DNA of 64,000 bases from Phanerochaete sordida (lineage: Eukaryota; Basidiomycota; Agaricomycetes; Polyporales; Phanerochaetaceae): the NCBI GenBank assembly GCA_019973155.2, contig BPQB01000013.1, positions 62,001-126,000 on the forward strand, given 5' to 3'. Below are positions 38,158 to 48,734 of this stretch, one piece after another; the first letter of the stretch is position 1, and the number at the start of each line of letters is the position of its first letter. The notes beneath the pieces are model-generated. The model had not been told where the DNA came from, made no database searches, and saw only the letters and a program-made list of their open reading frames with translations. The position numbers and the translations under genes are program-made.

Positions 38158-39452
38158 TCACTCATCGGCGATCTTCATGAGTATCTTCCCCGTAACCTTC
38201 CCGCCAGGCGTCGTGAGATCGTCTTGCGCCTCGCGCGCACCTTCTGTCGTAAACGGATACACACCGCAAATGCGGACATTGAACAGGCCGCTCGTCACGG
38301 CGCCCCAGAGCTGGTCCGCGTAGTAATCTGTTTCCTCGGGAGTGACGAGGTAGTTAGGCAAGCTCGGACGCAAGAGCTTCAGATTTTTGGCCGACAGCTT
38401 GAGCGGCGACAAGGGGTCCGGCACGCCTGACGCGTTACCGACGAGTACGAGCGTGCCCTTGCGACGCAGCATCTCGAAGTCGCCTTCGAAACTAGCTCGC
38501 GTGTCAGGGGCAGTCGCGAGAGCGGGAAAACGCACGTACGTGTCCTTGCCTACGCCGTCGAAGACCGCGTGCACACCTTCGCCGTTCGTGAGCTCAAGGG
38601 TTCGTTGCACGACGTTCTCCTTCGTATACAAAAGAACGTGATCGGCGCCATAATTCCTGGCAATCTGGGCTTTCTCGCTAGTCGACGTGCTACCGATGAC
38701 GATCGCGCCTCGCGCCTTTGCGTACGCGGTGAATAGAAGTCCAAGGCCCCCTGCAACAGTGTGAACAAAGAGGGTGTCGCCTTTCTGTACATTGTACGCT
38801 TCTGTCATTTGTGTAATAACAGTAAGACCTACAAAAATGTTGTCAGGGGTGTCGCCATGAGAAGAAAGATGCTGTAAATGTACCTTGTACTAGCACGGCT
38901 GCCGCAATCTCCAACGAGACCTCATCCGGGATGGGGAAAACATGCACCCAGCTGTGCGAGACGTATTCTGCATGCGTGCCGAGATCAAGCTGCGCGAAAC
39001 AGAAGTTCAGTCACCTAGGTACTGTCTCCTAAACTGAACATGTACCAGAGCAACGCGCTGGCCGATTTTGTACCCTCGCGCTTGGTACCGCTCGTCGGCG
39101 AGGACGGCCACGCTGGTGGGTAGCGCAACGATTGTCCCAGACGCTTCATTCCCCAAGACTTGGGGAAAGGACTTGAGGGGATAGGTACCCTTTCTGAGGA
39201 CACCTCAGTCACCTCTACTCGGTGGTCGTAGTCAGCGTTCGTACCGGAAGTAGGCATCAATGGTGTTCACTCCAGCATAGGTGACCTGTTTGGAACTTGT
39301 CAACTCCCTTCAAGATGCGATTTGGCATGTCATACCTTGACTACTACCTGGTCAGGTTTCTGCTCGGGAAACGGCAAGGTCATCTTCTCGATGACATCCA
39401 AACCGCCATGCCGGGCGATGGCGATAGCTTGAACAGAGCTTGGGAGTGACAT
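38158..39452 (-). CDS. Zeta-crystallin-type quinone oxidoreductase b
   Basis: Paralogue of gene a in the same orientation. The start MSLPSSVQAIAIARHGGLDV and the following MTLPFPEQKPDQVVVKV match the family N-terminus. The middle exon has YNVQKGDTLFVHTVAGGLGL, FTAYAKARGAIVIGSTSTSE, GADHVLLYTKENVVQRTLEL and AVFDGVGKDTYV. The last exon has LRRKGTLVLVGNASGVPDPL, LKLSAKNLKLLRPSLPNYLV and GGKVTGKILMKIADE. Several short introns lie at positions similar to gene a. A TATATAAGG on the minus strand (39549-39557) lies about 100 bp upstream of the ATG. The nucleotide-binding glycines are intact. Confidence 0.9.
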
Positions 39453-39887
39453 GCTCTGCTGACCTGTGTGCTGCAGGTGGGAGTTGAGTGTAGGGGAGGT
39501 GGCTGGACACAATACAAGTAGCTCCTCTGCATGTCATATGCATCTAGACCTTATATACGGTCCCAAAGACATGCGAACAATAGCGAACGGTCAACCCGCC
39601 TTCTCGTGAGACGCGCGTGATCGTCCTGCACCTTTTCTAGGATATACCAATTCATTTTGTTGTCTTGGGACAAGTGAATGATGACCCGTGGGGCTGCGTG
39701 CAGAGGCAGCAGAGCAGCAAACACTCCTGAAGAGATGACATGGTGGTCAGGTCCAAGTTCGAATTGGCGCTCCTTTGCGCTCGCGTCTGGCCATGGCACG
39801 CGTCTCGCGCATCGCGTTCAAAGCACAACGTTCTGCATATTTCACTTGTACATGTGTCATTCCTTTATCTCCTTCGCGAACCCGGTT
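39453..39887. other. Intergenic, oxidoreductases c-b, with TATA-like element
   Basis: 435 bp. Minus-strand TATATAAGG at 39549-39557 serves gene b. No gene is supported. Confidence 0.45.
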
Positions 39888-41240
39888 CTAGAACTCATCC
39901 GCAATCTTGATGATCAGCTTCCCCGCGATCCTCCCGCCAGGCGTGGTAAGCTCCTTCTGCGCTTTGCGCGCGCCCTCCGTCGAGAACGCGAATACGCCCT
40001 CGATGCGCAGCTGGAAGAGCCCGCCCTCGATCGCCTCCCAGAGCTCTTTGATGTAGTGGTCTGCCTCTTCGGGCGTGACAATGTAGTTCGCCATGCTGTA
40101 CACGTCGTGAGTTCCCATGTCATGACCTGGAGAACAGAGTGGACCCGCCTTGGCCGGACAAGCTTGAGGTTCTTCGCAGAGAGCTTCAGCGGCGAGATGG
40201 GCTCGACTGGGCCTGACGCATTTCCGACGTTCACAAGCGTACCCTTACGGCGGACAAGGTCGAAGTTCGCCATGAAGCTAACCCTCCAGTCAGTGCACAC
40301 TCGCCAACAACATGTACATAGCATTGGACTCACGTATCCTTCCCGACGCCGTCATACACCGCATGCACGCCCCTGCCGCTCGTGAGCTGGAGCACACGCG
40401 CCACCGTATTCTCCTTCGGGTAGAGGATGACGTGGTCTGCGCCGAAGCTCTTCGCAATTTCCGCCTTGTCGGCCGAGCTCGTCGTGCCAATGACGGTCGC
40501 GCCGCGCGCCTTCGCGTACGCGGTGAACAGTAGCCCAAGCCCACCTGCGACGGTGTGCACAAGGATCGTGTCGCCCTTCTGCACGTTGTACGACTCCGTC
40601 ATCTGCGTGATGCACGTCAAGCCTGGCGCGACGTCAGCTGGATGGCATGGCAAGCATGAGGGCGGGAGCACCTTGCAGAAGCGCAGCGGCTGCTGCGGCG
40701 AGATCGATGCCGTCGGGAACAGGGAAGGTGTGCACCCAGTTGCTCGCGACGTACTCGGCGTGCGCGCCGAGGCCATACTTTGTCGCGACGCGTCAGAACC
40801 TGAAACAGACAGCAGAACTTTGGAGCGTACGATTCCGACTCGCTGGCCGACGTAGTACCCGCGGGCCTTAAACCGCGGGTCGTTCAGCACCTTTGGGTCT
40901 GTGGGGAGCGCAACGATGTAGCCGGCAGCCTCATTCCCGAGGACCTGAGGGAAGGACTTGATAGGATACAGACCCTTTCTAGACGCGACTCAGAGGATGG
41001 ATGCGTGTGGATCGTGCAAGCGTGCCCACCGGAAGTAGGTGTCAATGGTGTTCACGCCGCCGTAGACTACCTACAATGGACTGCTGTCAAGTATTTTCAA
41101 CCCGAGAAAACTGCAATACGTACCTTGACGATGAACTGGCCAGGGCCCTGCTGAGGGAACGGCACAGTCTGCCTCTCGACCACCTCGAGATCACCGGTCT
41201 TCGAGATAGCAATCGCCTGTATTTCCTTGGGGAACTCCAT
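39888..41240 (-). CDS. Zeta-crystallin-type quinone oxidoreductase c
   Basis: Third tandem paralogue. The start MEFPKEIQAIAISKTGDLEV and RQTVPFPQQGPGQFIVKV is recognisable. Core exons give AAGYIVALPTDPKVLNDPRF and KARGYYVGQRVGIV, YNVQKGDTILVHTVAGGLGL, FTAYAKARGATVIGTTSSAD, GADHVILYPKENTVARVLQL, AVYDGVGKDT, then NFDLVRRKGTLVNVGNASGP, LKLSAKNLKLVRP, YIVTPEEADHYIKELWEAIE and GGRIAGKLIIKIADEF. One extra intron falls near the PNYIV position (about 40100-40155), where genes a and b read through. It is more diverged than a and b, but all cofactor residues are kept. Confidence 0.88.
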
Positions 41241-41674
41241 CTTGCTCGAGGTCGCACCTGTGCTGTACAAGTGTTGTGAAAGCTGGTGCACGCGAGTCCT
41301 AGCACGTATGGCTAAAGGGGAGGGAGAGGCAGCGGACGTCCTGGTGCTCGAGCGGAAGGAAGAGACGACGGTGTTCCGCAACATACGCAGACAAATAGCG
41401 CGATATTAGGGTTCGTTTCTCACATGTAGGTGGATTATATATGTAGCAGCGATGTGGGAATTGGCAAGACGGGTATACCGGGCGGTCAAGCACGGTGGCG
41501 GCCCGACGGGGGCGCACGCTGTCCAAAGTCGACGTCACACGCCTCGCAAACGTGAGGGACAACGGTATACGCGAGTATTTTAGCAACAGGCAGGATATGG
41601 ACAAGTTCCAAAGGACAAGACGCGTATCACAGGCACAGTCTAAGGCTCCTGGTATCTATACGGTCGTAACAAGT
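41241..41674. other. Intergenic, PTP-oxidoreductase c
   Basis: 434 bp upstream of gene c and downstream of the phosphatase gene. An AT-rich tatata stretch near 41433-41440 is the only promoter-like signal. Confidence 0.4.
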
Positions 41675-43012
41675 CTAAGGGGTCGTCGACTTCGCGGTGG
41701 CGAACGCCATCACCAAGCATTCGTAGATGAGTTGTACTTGGTCTGGCCGCTGCACCATACCAGGCCTCTGCTCCCTCAACGCATCAATCTCTTCCGCAAC
41801 CCTGTCTCCGCGCACGTCTTCTGGCAGGGGACCCAACGGACTCGGCTCGAGCGGGGGCAGTTCCTTGTTCGGCTCGTGCAATAGCGAGCACGGCGCAGGC
41901 AGAAAGCGGTACGCGCGCAGGAGGGATGAAAGCGCGATGAAGCTGCCTGTGCGCCCGATGCCTGCGGAGCAGCCGACAATGATTGGCGGGTCGGGGTCGA
42001 GGCGGTCGCGCACGCTCTCGGGCTGCGAGGAGAGGTCGCGGTTCGTGCGGTCGACGAGATGCACGAAGCGGAGAAGCGCAGCGCGATCCTCGGGCTCGGG
42101 AACGCTGTGGTCTGGCCATGACGAGAAGAGCATGTGCTTGAACACGACGGGTTCGCCAACGGGCTCGTTCTTGGGTGTCAGCGGTTGGACGGAGACGGTA
42201 CTCTGCAGGCAGTGCGCTTCGTCTATCTGCGCGACGTCCAGCAGAGTAATTTTCAGAGGCTTGGCATTGCAGTTGGGTTCGGGTGCGGAGATCCACGAGT
42301 CACCGACATTGGGTGGAATGTATGCGTGCGCTTTGCGCATGCCGCTTTCGATGTCTCGAGTCAGCTGCACGACGGTGCGTACTCGACTGATCGATCCCGT
42401 GAGGGGCTTGACCTGCGGTGCGACTGCGGGTGGCGGAGATACTGGTTCTAGGATGACGGAGAGGAATGCATGTATCGTGTCCGGTAGGGGCGCCTGCGAT
42501 GCGATCCACCACTTTCCCCCGGCAAGCTCTCGCACCCAACTGGCGTTAAGATATCTCCCTGAAGGCTCCTCCGACCCATTGTGCCCGACAACAACTCGAG
42601 TACGATCGTAGGGCGTCACGTCCGAGTAGCGATTGAAGTTTCTATGCTCGGGGTCGCAAGCGATGGATATGGAGTAATGTTTCACAACCTCGTCATTCTT
42701 TAACAGGGTCGAAGGAAGATGAGCAATGCGGTGGGTGAGCGATGGGCTGGTCTTATGCCGGGAAGCATTGCTGAGCGCGAGTCTTTCCTTTTCACGCTTG
42801 AGGAGGACCTGGAGGACAGTGGCGAAATGGCCTGGGGTTTCTGCGTCCTGGAGCCACTGTGGCAGACGACAGGGACTACTGGTGGAGCTGGTCATGGTCG
42901 TGGTGGGATTCGTGAACGGTTGTTTCGGGGGAGAGGGGTGCTTGTAGGAAGATGGGGCTGCGAGTTTGGTCTTGTGCTTGGCGGAGACTCTACGAGTGCA
43001 CAGAGCAAGCAT
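41675..43012 (-). CDS. Classical protein tyrosine phosphatase with variant signature
   Basis: Single exon. A cysteine-based phosphatase with the class I fold. Motifs in order: FNRYSDVTPYDRTRV (the phosphotyrosine loop, normally KNRY), RYLNASWV, WIASQAPLPDTIHAFL, FSSWPDHSVP (WPD loop with general acid Asp), the P-loop IIVGCSAGIGRTGSF, and RPGMVQRPDQVQLIYE (Q-loop). The catalytic Cys and Arg of C-x5-R are present, but the His that normally precedes the Cys (HCSAGIGR) is Gly here. That His tunes the Cys pKa, so activity may be altered. The frame is open from an ATG at 43012. A second ATG at 42895 (MTSSTSSPCRLPQW) leaves more promoter space and may be the true start. It is divergent from the NR2C2AP-like gene. 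Confidence 0.88.
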   Translation of the reverse strand: MLALCTRRVSAKHKTKLAAPSSYKHPSPPKQPFTNPTTTMTSSTSSPCRLPQWLQDAETPGHFATVLQVLLKREKERLALSNASRHKTSPSLTHRIAHLPSTLLKNDEVVKHYSISIACDPEHRNFNRYSDVTPYDRTRVVVGHNGSEEPSGRYLNASWVRELAGGKWWIASQAPLPDTIHAFLSVILEPVSPPPAVAPQVKPLTGSISRVRTVVQLTRDIESGMRKAHAYIPPNVGDSWISAPEPNCNAKPLKITLLDVAQIDEAHCLQSTVSVQPLTPKNEPVGEPVVFKHMLFSSWPDHSVPEPEDRAALLRFVHLVDRTNRDLSSQPESVRDRLDPDPPIIVGCSAGIGRTGSFIALSSLLRAYRFLPAPCSLLHEPNKELPPLEPSPLGPLPEDVRGDRVAEEIDALREQRPGMVQRPDQVQLIYECLVMAFATAKSTTP

Positions 43013-43130
43013 CTAGGCGCCAATGACGCCACAGCAGACGAGGAGTCACGTGGAGTACTTTGCTTTCTGCGGTCAGCTTGGGCGGAAGACGAGGAGGCGA
43101 GGCCTAACACAGCGTCGTCTTGCACTCAAG

Positions 43131-43677
43131 ATGGGAGAAATGATCCAGCTGATAGATGCGAACACGAAGATCAAGTGCGTGGTGTCAACGAGGTGTGAAT
43201 GATATGAAGGAGCTCACAAGTCAATGCTAGAGTCAGTTCGACGCTTGACAAGTCCGTAGGCAAGAAGTACCTTACGGACGGCAGCCCTGAGACATGCTGG
43301 ACTTCTCAGCAGGTGACTCCAAATGAGATCAAACGACACGCGCACCACTGACTCCAATTCCCTAGGGAATACCACAGTTCGTCCAGCTAACCTTCACCAC
43401 TCGCGTCATCCCCAAGCAAATCCATTTAACGTTTCAAGGCGGGTTTGTGGGCACCCGATGTGCGCTCGAGGCTGCGGAAGAGGAGGAGAAACCCCAATGG
43501 AGGCCGTGGACAAAGGTCTACCCAGAAGATGTGAACCGGAAGCAAAGTTTCGACCTCCCCAGCAACGAGATTCCAGAGGGTATCCGCAGCCTGCGAATAG
43601 TGTTCGAGGAAAGCTCGGATTTCTTTGGACGCATCACAGTGTACGACTTGCGGCTACTAGGAGAGAAACATGCATAG
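43131..43677 (+). CDS. NR2C2AP-like (galactose-binding-fold) protein
   Basis: A small discoidin/galactose-binding-like protein related to animal nuclear receptor 2C2-associated protein; its role in fungi is unknown. Spliced product about 130 residues: MGEMIQLIDANTKIKCVVST, RVSSTLDKSVGKKYLTDGSP, ETCWTSQQGIPQFVQLTF, IHLTFQGGFVGTRC, YPEDVNRKQSFDLPSNEI, then LRIVFEESSDFFGRITVYDL and LLGEKHA. The TFQGGF, YPEDVN and DFFGR-Y-L-LLGEK blocks match the animal protein in order and spacing. The ATG at 43131 is the only one in frame with exon 1. Joining exons 1 and 2 needs a 38-nt intron (43193-43230), which is short, so exon 1 is less certain. The stop is at 43675. Confidence 0.75.
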
Positions 43678-44123
43678 TCGCCAAGTCCTAGAAGTCGTTC
43701 GCGTCGGGTGCTCTACGGCCTGAAGCGTGTGGGAGGCACAGAGGTAAGACAAGTGACTGTGGCGCCATAGTTTAGAGACTCAAGGAGTGTGGTCATCCAT
43801 GTCCACAACGAAGAACGAAGGGCACCGTTCGCCACGTTCGCCGGGGACGTTGAGGTCGCGGTGCGGGCGTCGCTCCTGGGTCACAAGTGACATGACATGT
43901 GACTCACGTGACCACTCGCAGTTTAGTGCGACGCGTGACGCGTTTGGTCTTCGGCTCTTCGTTGCTCTCGTCTGGTGTTGCCTCTGCTTAGACCTTGTCG
44001 ATCCAGCGACCGCGTAACATCGTCTACATATGACTGCAAAGCGTATGCTACTACTGAGGGGTATATTGGCCGAGATTTTCAATGTGTGGCTGACCAGAAC
44101 CGGCAGAAAATACTCAAACCGCG
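43678..44123. other. Intergenic before the F-box gene
   Basis: 446 bp with no supported gene. It contains a run of overlapping cgtga/tcacg words around 43880-43940, seen but not interpreted. Confidence 0.4.
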
Positions 44124-45533
44124 ATGCCTGTCAAACCGAACGCGGTTCACCGACCGAATATCGACAAACTACCCGTCGAGCTTCTCTCACACTTATTCAC
44201 ACTATGGTCTCTGGTAGACAACGACGCACCGTGGATGGCAGCAAGTGTCAGCCAGGAGTGGCGTCGCATTGTGCTCAGGTGCCCCAGGGCTTGGAGCAAC
44301 ATCTCGGTAATTCTCAAAGCACCCAACGAGACGACGGAAGAGGACCGCGCGTGGTGCATTGAAGAGGACGAAGAACTGGAAGACGAGCACTCCCCGCGCG
44401 GAAAACGGCGCCCGCTCGACCTCTGGTTCGCGCGCAGCGGCAGCGTCCCCATCGCCCTCACCCTCGCCGTCGCACAGACACACCCGCACATCGAGTTCCG
44501 CATCGCCGAGTGCGTGCGCGTGCTCGAAGCGCACGCGCCGCGCCTGCGCCGCCTCAGCGTGCAGCTCGAGTCCGTGCCGCTCGCCGAGGGGCTCTTCTGC
44601 GTGCTCCCGCGGCTCGCGCTGCACATGCTCGAGGTGCACATCCAGCACACGCCGCGGCGCGGCCCACTGCGCGGCGCGCACACTGCGGGCGAGGACCCGC
44701 ACCTGCCGACGCTGTGGTCCGCGGTGCGTGCCGCGCAGCACGTCCGCCTCAGCGGCTGCTTCCCGCCGCGGCGCGCGCCGCAGGACGCGTTGGGCACCGA
44801 GAGCCTGGAATTGCACTCCACGCCGCTGAGCGTCCGGGAGCTGGCACCGCTCCTCGCGCAGCACCAGTGCCTCACGGCGCTCGACCTGAGCGAAGTCTGG
44901 GGCGCGCCATTCCCCTTCGAAAACTACACCCCCGAGCCAGTCCAGCTGCCGGCGCTCACGCGGCTGACGATAGGGCGCGTCTACATGGACCTCCTCACAA
45001 ACGTGTTCGTCTGGCTCAGAGCTCCGGCGCTGACACACCTGACCATTGGTACCGGTGGCGTCACCGAACTCGTGTGGACGATGCGTCGGTCCGATGAGAC
45101 GTCGTTCGAAACAACCGCAAGGTACGGTGCGGCTTTGGCAGAGTTCGTCTCGCACTGTCCAGCCCTGGAGTCGCTGTGTCTTATGCGCGCCACCATCCAC
45201 GACCGGCACCTCGTCGACGTCTTGGGCAAGGTGCCTTCCCTTTGCGAGCTGCGCATCGAGGACAGCCTCGTCGGAACGCCTCTCCTTCGCGCCCTGACGC
45301 TGCCGATGTCAGCCACGGCCGCGACGTCTAAGAAGCACAAGCCCGTCCTCTGCCCAAACCTCCAGCGCCTCAGCTTCAAGAAATGCGACTTGGTCGTGGG
45401 TGAACACCTCATCGCCCTCGTACAGAGCCGAAACCGTGCTGGCTCGCCTACAACGCCGCTCACGGACATCCACACGCTTCGCTGTCCGAACGTCTCCGTC
45501 GCACATCTTCACGACCTTCTACACGCACTGTAA
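44124..45533 (+). CDS. F-box / leucine-rich-repeat protein
   Basis: Intronless gene for 469 residues. The N-terminal F-box spans residues about 10-58 (IDKLPVELLSHLFTLWSLVD, then WMAASVSQEWRRIVLRCPRA) and would bind Skp1 in an SCF ubiquitin ligase. An acidic insert (EEDEELEDEH) follows. Leucine-rich repeats run to the end: LRRLSVQLESVPL, CLTALDLSEVWG, PALTRLTIGRVYMDLL, PALTHLTIGTGGV, CPALESLCLMRATI, VPSLCELRIEDSLV, CPNLQRLSFKKCDLV and TLRCPNVSV. The repeats should select the substrate, which is unknown. F-box/LRR genes are strongly expanded in Agaricomycetes, so orthology cannot be judged from sequence alone. The middle is very GC-rich. Confidence 0.88.
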   Translation: MPVKPNAVHRPNIDKLPVELLSHLFTLWSLVDNDAPWMAASVSQEWRRIVLRCPRAWSNISVILKAPNETTEEDRAWCIEEDEELEDEHSPRGKRRPLDLWFARSGSVPIALTLAVAQTHPHIEFRIAECVRVLEAHAPRLRRLSVQLESVPLAEGLFCVLPRLALHMLEVHIQHTPRRGPLRGAHTAGEDPHLPTLWSAVRAAQHVRLSGCFPPRRAPQDALGTESLELHSTPLSVRELAPLLAQHQCLTALDLSEVWGAPFPFENYTPEPVQLPALTRLTIGRVYMDLLTNVFVWLRAPALTHLTIGTGGVTELVWTMRRSDETSFETTARYGAALAEFVSHCPALESLCLMRATIHDRHLVDVLGKVPSLCELRIEDSLVGTPLLRALTLPMSATAATSKKHKPVLCPNLQRLSFKKCDLVVGEHLIALVQSRNRAGSPTTPLTDIHTLRCPNVSVAHLHDLLHAL

Positions 45534-45649
45534 TCCTAACCCGTCCATACTGTAAATCCCATTATAACCACAATCCGATTGTAATATTGTACACGATGTC
45601 AAGAAGCAATGCAAGACTTAATCCACGTAATATGTTCTGGAGGGGTGTT

Positions 45650-47875
45650 TCACGAGAACACCTCGAATGACGTCCAACTTGGGGCGACGGTTCCCCGGTT
45701 GTCGAGGTCGATCCACCGCTTTTTGGCGTCGTTGATGCTTCCGTCCGAGGGGTCGTCGTCGTGACCGAAGCCGAACGCCCGCTCCCAGCCGAGGCCCACT
45801 GCAGACAGCCTGCAGACATTCGAGCTGCACTGTGCGTAAGTTTCCACAGTACGGCATGACCACCTTGCGCCTCACCTCAACGTGCAGATCGTGGCCCCCG
45901 GCACCACGTCGCCCTCCCACGCCCACATCCCACTGAGCATCGCGAGGTCGACGACCATGCCGCGCGTGAGGCGCACGCGGTCGTCAGGCTCCATGCGGTC
46001 GAACTCAGCCTGCGCGTACTCGTGCTGCGGCGCGAGCGCGCGCAGCGCAGGGTCCGTGCTCGAGTCGAGCGAGAACACGGCCGTCGACGCCGCGAACGCG
46101 CCGGCGAACTCGTGCGCCGCGGCGTGCGCGTCCGACGCGACGTACACGATCGGCGGCGCGGGGAACGCCGCGCCGTCGGCGTCGTCGCCCGCGGCGTGCC
46201 CGTACAGCCGCGCCCACGCGCCGCGCGCCGCGTCGACGAAGTGCGCGAGCGGGACGTGCTGCCCCCGGAACGGGAACGCGCTCGCGTGCCGGTCGCCGCG
46301 CCGGATGTGCACGGCGATGTACGGGTCGGGGTTGTGCGGTGGCGTGGACGCGGCGTCGCGCTGCGACTGGAACATGTCGTCGTTCCGTGCGTGCGGTGCG
46401 TGCGGGGGCAGCGACAGCACAGATGCGAGCTCCGCGCGCGCGGAGCGGATAAGCTGCGCGTTATGTGCGTTTGGCCGGATGGTCTCCTCAAAGGAGCGCA
46501 GCGCGTGTTCAAAAATAGGTCTTTGGCGTTTGATTCCTTGCTGATACCTGCGGAGATAGGTCAATAGGGCTATCGATGCCGTGAAGAGTGACTGCGCACG
46601 GGTCTTCGTAGTTCTCATAGAATCCGTGGCCGAAGTGGAACTTGGCTGTGCGCGCGTTTATGACCCAATGTCTCGCAAAGCGAGGGCAAGCAACGAGCTC
46701 TAGAGAGGGGTTAGGAGTTAACGAAGGGCGTACGACGGAACCATACCCTCTGGAGGAGGGGCCCTACAGCCAGGTTCCGGCCCAGGCTGTCGTGTGCGCA
46801 CATCCTGGAAATGGTCTGTCCATCTGCCAAGAGCCTTGAGCAAGGACACCAACATCACAGACATCAGTTACCAACTTTCCGCGTGTCCAATGGGTGTCAT
46901 CGACGAGGAACGTCCTGTTGCGCTGCGTGACGATGAGTATGATGTGCTGGAGAGAGGGTAGGGCTGGGAGCTGCACCCGAGCACTGCCCTGCGTGACTGC
47001 TGCCAAATCGTCCAGAACGCGGCATACACGCACGAGAGAGCTCGGGGGTACCGCCAAGAGCTGTGCAGACGTACTTCTCGTGCCAAAGCGGCGGCCTGCG
47101 CCATGAGAGCCAGGTCTGCCGCCAAGCCCACCGTACCGTCCAGCTGATACGTGACCGTCTTCGAGCAGACCCTCGTGCGTTCTCCCTCGGGGAGGTGGTA
47201 ATCCGTGACATCGTCGTGGTGCGGAACGTCCATGACCCCGTGCATCGGCGGGTCCCAGTATGCCGAGTGGTGCATGAACTTGCCGGACATGAGCGTTGCA
47301 CACTCATGGCGGTATTGCATGCCCGTGAGCGGGAACTGCGTGTAGTTTTCGTATGAAATGGTGTTGCCTTCCGCGGGGAACGTGTCCACATAGGAAGGGG
47401 TCGGAGGCGCGGCGACGGCTGCCTCCACGGGCTTGCTCGGTGTTGAACTGGGCGCGTAGCCGACCGCGCGGTCCAGGGCACCCGGCTTGTTGTACGAGAA
47501 TACGATGAGGGATAGCAGTATGCCAGCAACAACCGTACCGAGGACGAGGGGAGAATTGTGCCAGACCTCTTTCGGAGAGAGATGCTTCTGCCAGCGCTTT
47601 ATGGGCTTCGCAGTCGCGTCCACGTCGTCGCCTCTACTCCGGTAGCCCGACGCGGGAAAGCTCGGACTCGTGGACGAGGCAAGGAGAGGTTCCGCCTGCT
47701 GTTGGCGATACGTGGCATATGAACCTGCGTCGTCGTCGTCGAGGTCTAGATCGGTGATGGCTTCCTCGGCACGTCCTGAGCGGGAGTGCGGGGTGCGTGG
47801 TGTGAGAGGCTGGTAGCTGTTGCGCGATGTGGAGAGCCTGCCAGAGGCGACAAAGTTGAGAGGGTCCACGGGCAT
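45650..47875 (-). CDS. Type II membrane glycosyltransferase, fucosyltransferase-like
   Basis: The N-terminal cytosolic tail (MPVDPLNFVASGRLSTSRNS) is followed by one membrane segment (SPLVLGTVVAGILLSLIVFS, about 47490-47550), so it is a Golgi-type type II protein. The lumenal part has CATLMSGKFMHHSAYWDPP, then across introns ALPSLQHIILIVTQRNRTFL, VDDTHWTRGK, HFGHGFYENYEDPC, and the large exon with NPDPYIAVHIRRGDRHASAF. H-x-RRGD-R is the GDP-fucose-binding motif of the O-/alpha-1,6-fucosyltransferase superfamily. It also has VYVASDAHAA and VFSLDSSTDP, LTRGMVVDLAMLSGMWAWEG, and the end WTSFEVFS. Exact donor and acceptor are unknown. Introns between 46600 and 47060 are approximate. Confidence 0.75.
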
Positions 47876-48734
47876 GGTGGTGGAAGAAGAAGAAAAGACA
47901 GGGAGGCACTGCCTGCGGAGCGAGTGGGCGTGAAGCAAGCCGAGGCAAGCGTCGCACCCGCCGTCACATCCTCTATGGGCGTCTCTTCCATTGTGGCGTC
48001 TGATGGTCGTGAACGCGCACCATCCCTCTCTTGTTCTCGCCTTCGTCGGGACTATTCACCACACCCACTACGAGCAAAATATTCTACTGAATTCTACAGC
48101 TACAGACTTCGACACCTCAGTGCGACGGACACCTCAGTGCGACGGCGCCTGCCTTCTGGAACTTCTGGTTGGCCCCACAAGAGCGCTTGCCTTAGATAGA
48201 GCGCCCAAAGTTGCCTGCAAAGGCAGGTGTCGCATTCTGGGTGTCCGTCGCATTGAGGTGTCGAAGTCTGTAATTCACCATCTCTGAAAGTGATGCTACT
48301 TGCGCGATATACCTCTCAGCAACATGATTAGGAGGTCTTTGCGGAGCTCGGACTCGACCAAGGAACTTGGCGAAATGAGACAGACTCGCCTGCGCTCTCG
48401 TTATAGCACGCGCGGTCCATAGAATCTCAGACAAGACAGATATTGATATCAGGTGGGATACATCATTGCGAGAACTGGGCTATGGATACAGTGGTCTAAT
48501 CAAGAAACGATGGGTTGTCGAACGAGCAGATTGCATGAATGCGGCGGAATGTCGAAGTGTGCCGATGGAACCGTCGTGGGTCTGGTGAGCCTGCTGCCCT
48601 TGGGTGCTGCTCTGCTTCCCCTGTCATAGGAGCCCTCTCCTCCTCTCCTCTCCAAGCCTCCTCCCGTGGGCCGCCCAGCGGTGCGCCCCCTCCTCTCCCT
48701 CTCTCCGCCTCTCCAGCTGACCCCAGCCGGCCCC
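47876..48734. other. Intergenic carrying a foldback repeat
   Basis: 859 bp between the glycosyltransferase start and the next 3' end. It contains the inverted-repeat element listed separately at 48088-48277. Nothing else is recognised. Confidence 0.5.
48088..48277. repeat. 190-bp inverted-repeat (foldback, MITE-like) element
   Basis: The left arm (48088-48154) contains acagacttcgacacctcag and cgacggacac. The right arm (about 48221-48277) is its imperfect reverse complement (gtgtccgtcgcattgaggtg, tcgaagtctgt). Both ends finish in TGAATT/AATTCA, with an 8-nt difference (ctacagct) just inside. The left arm also holds a 17-bp tandem duplication (gacacctcagtgcgacg twice, 48111-48144). There is no open frame, so a non-autonomous element would need an outside transposase. 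A clear target-site duplication was not found. Confidence 0.7.

Noticed and set aside
36462..41240. Three tandem oxidoreductases read as part of a secondary-metabolite cluster
   Set aside because: No polyketide, peptide or terpene synthase, P450 or transporter is nearby. They are simple paralogues.
44202..45209. 335-codon open frame on the minus strand
   Set aside because: Antisense shadow of the intronless F-box/LRR gene, whose frame has clear repeats.
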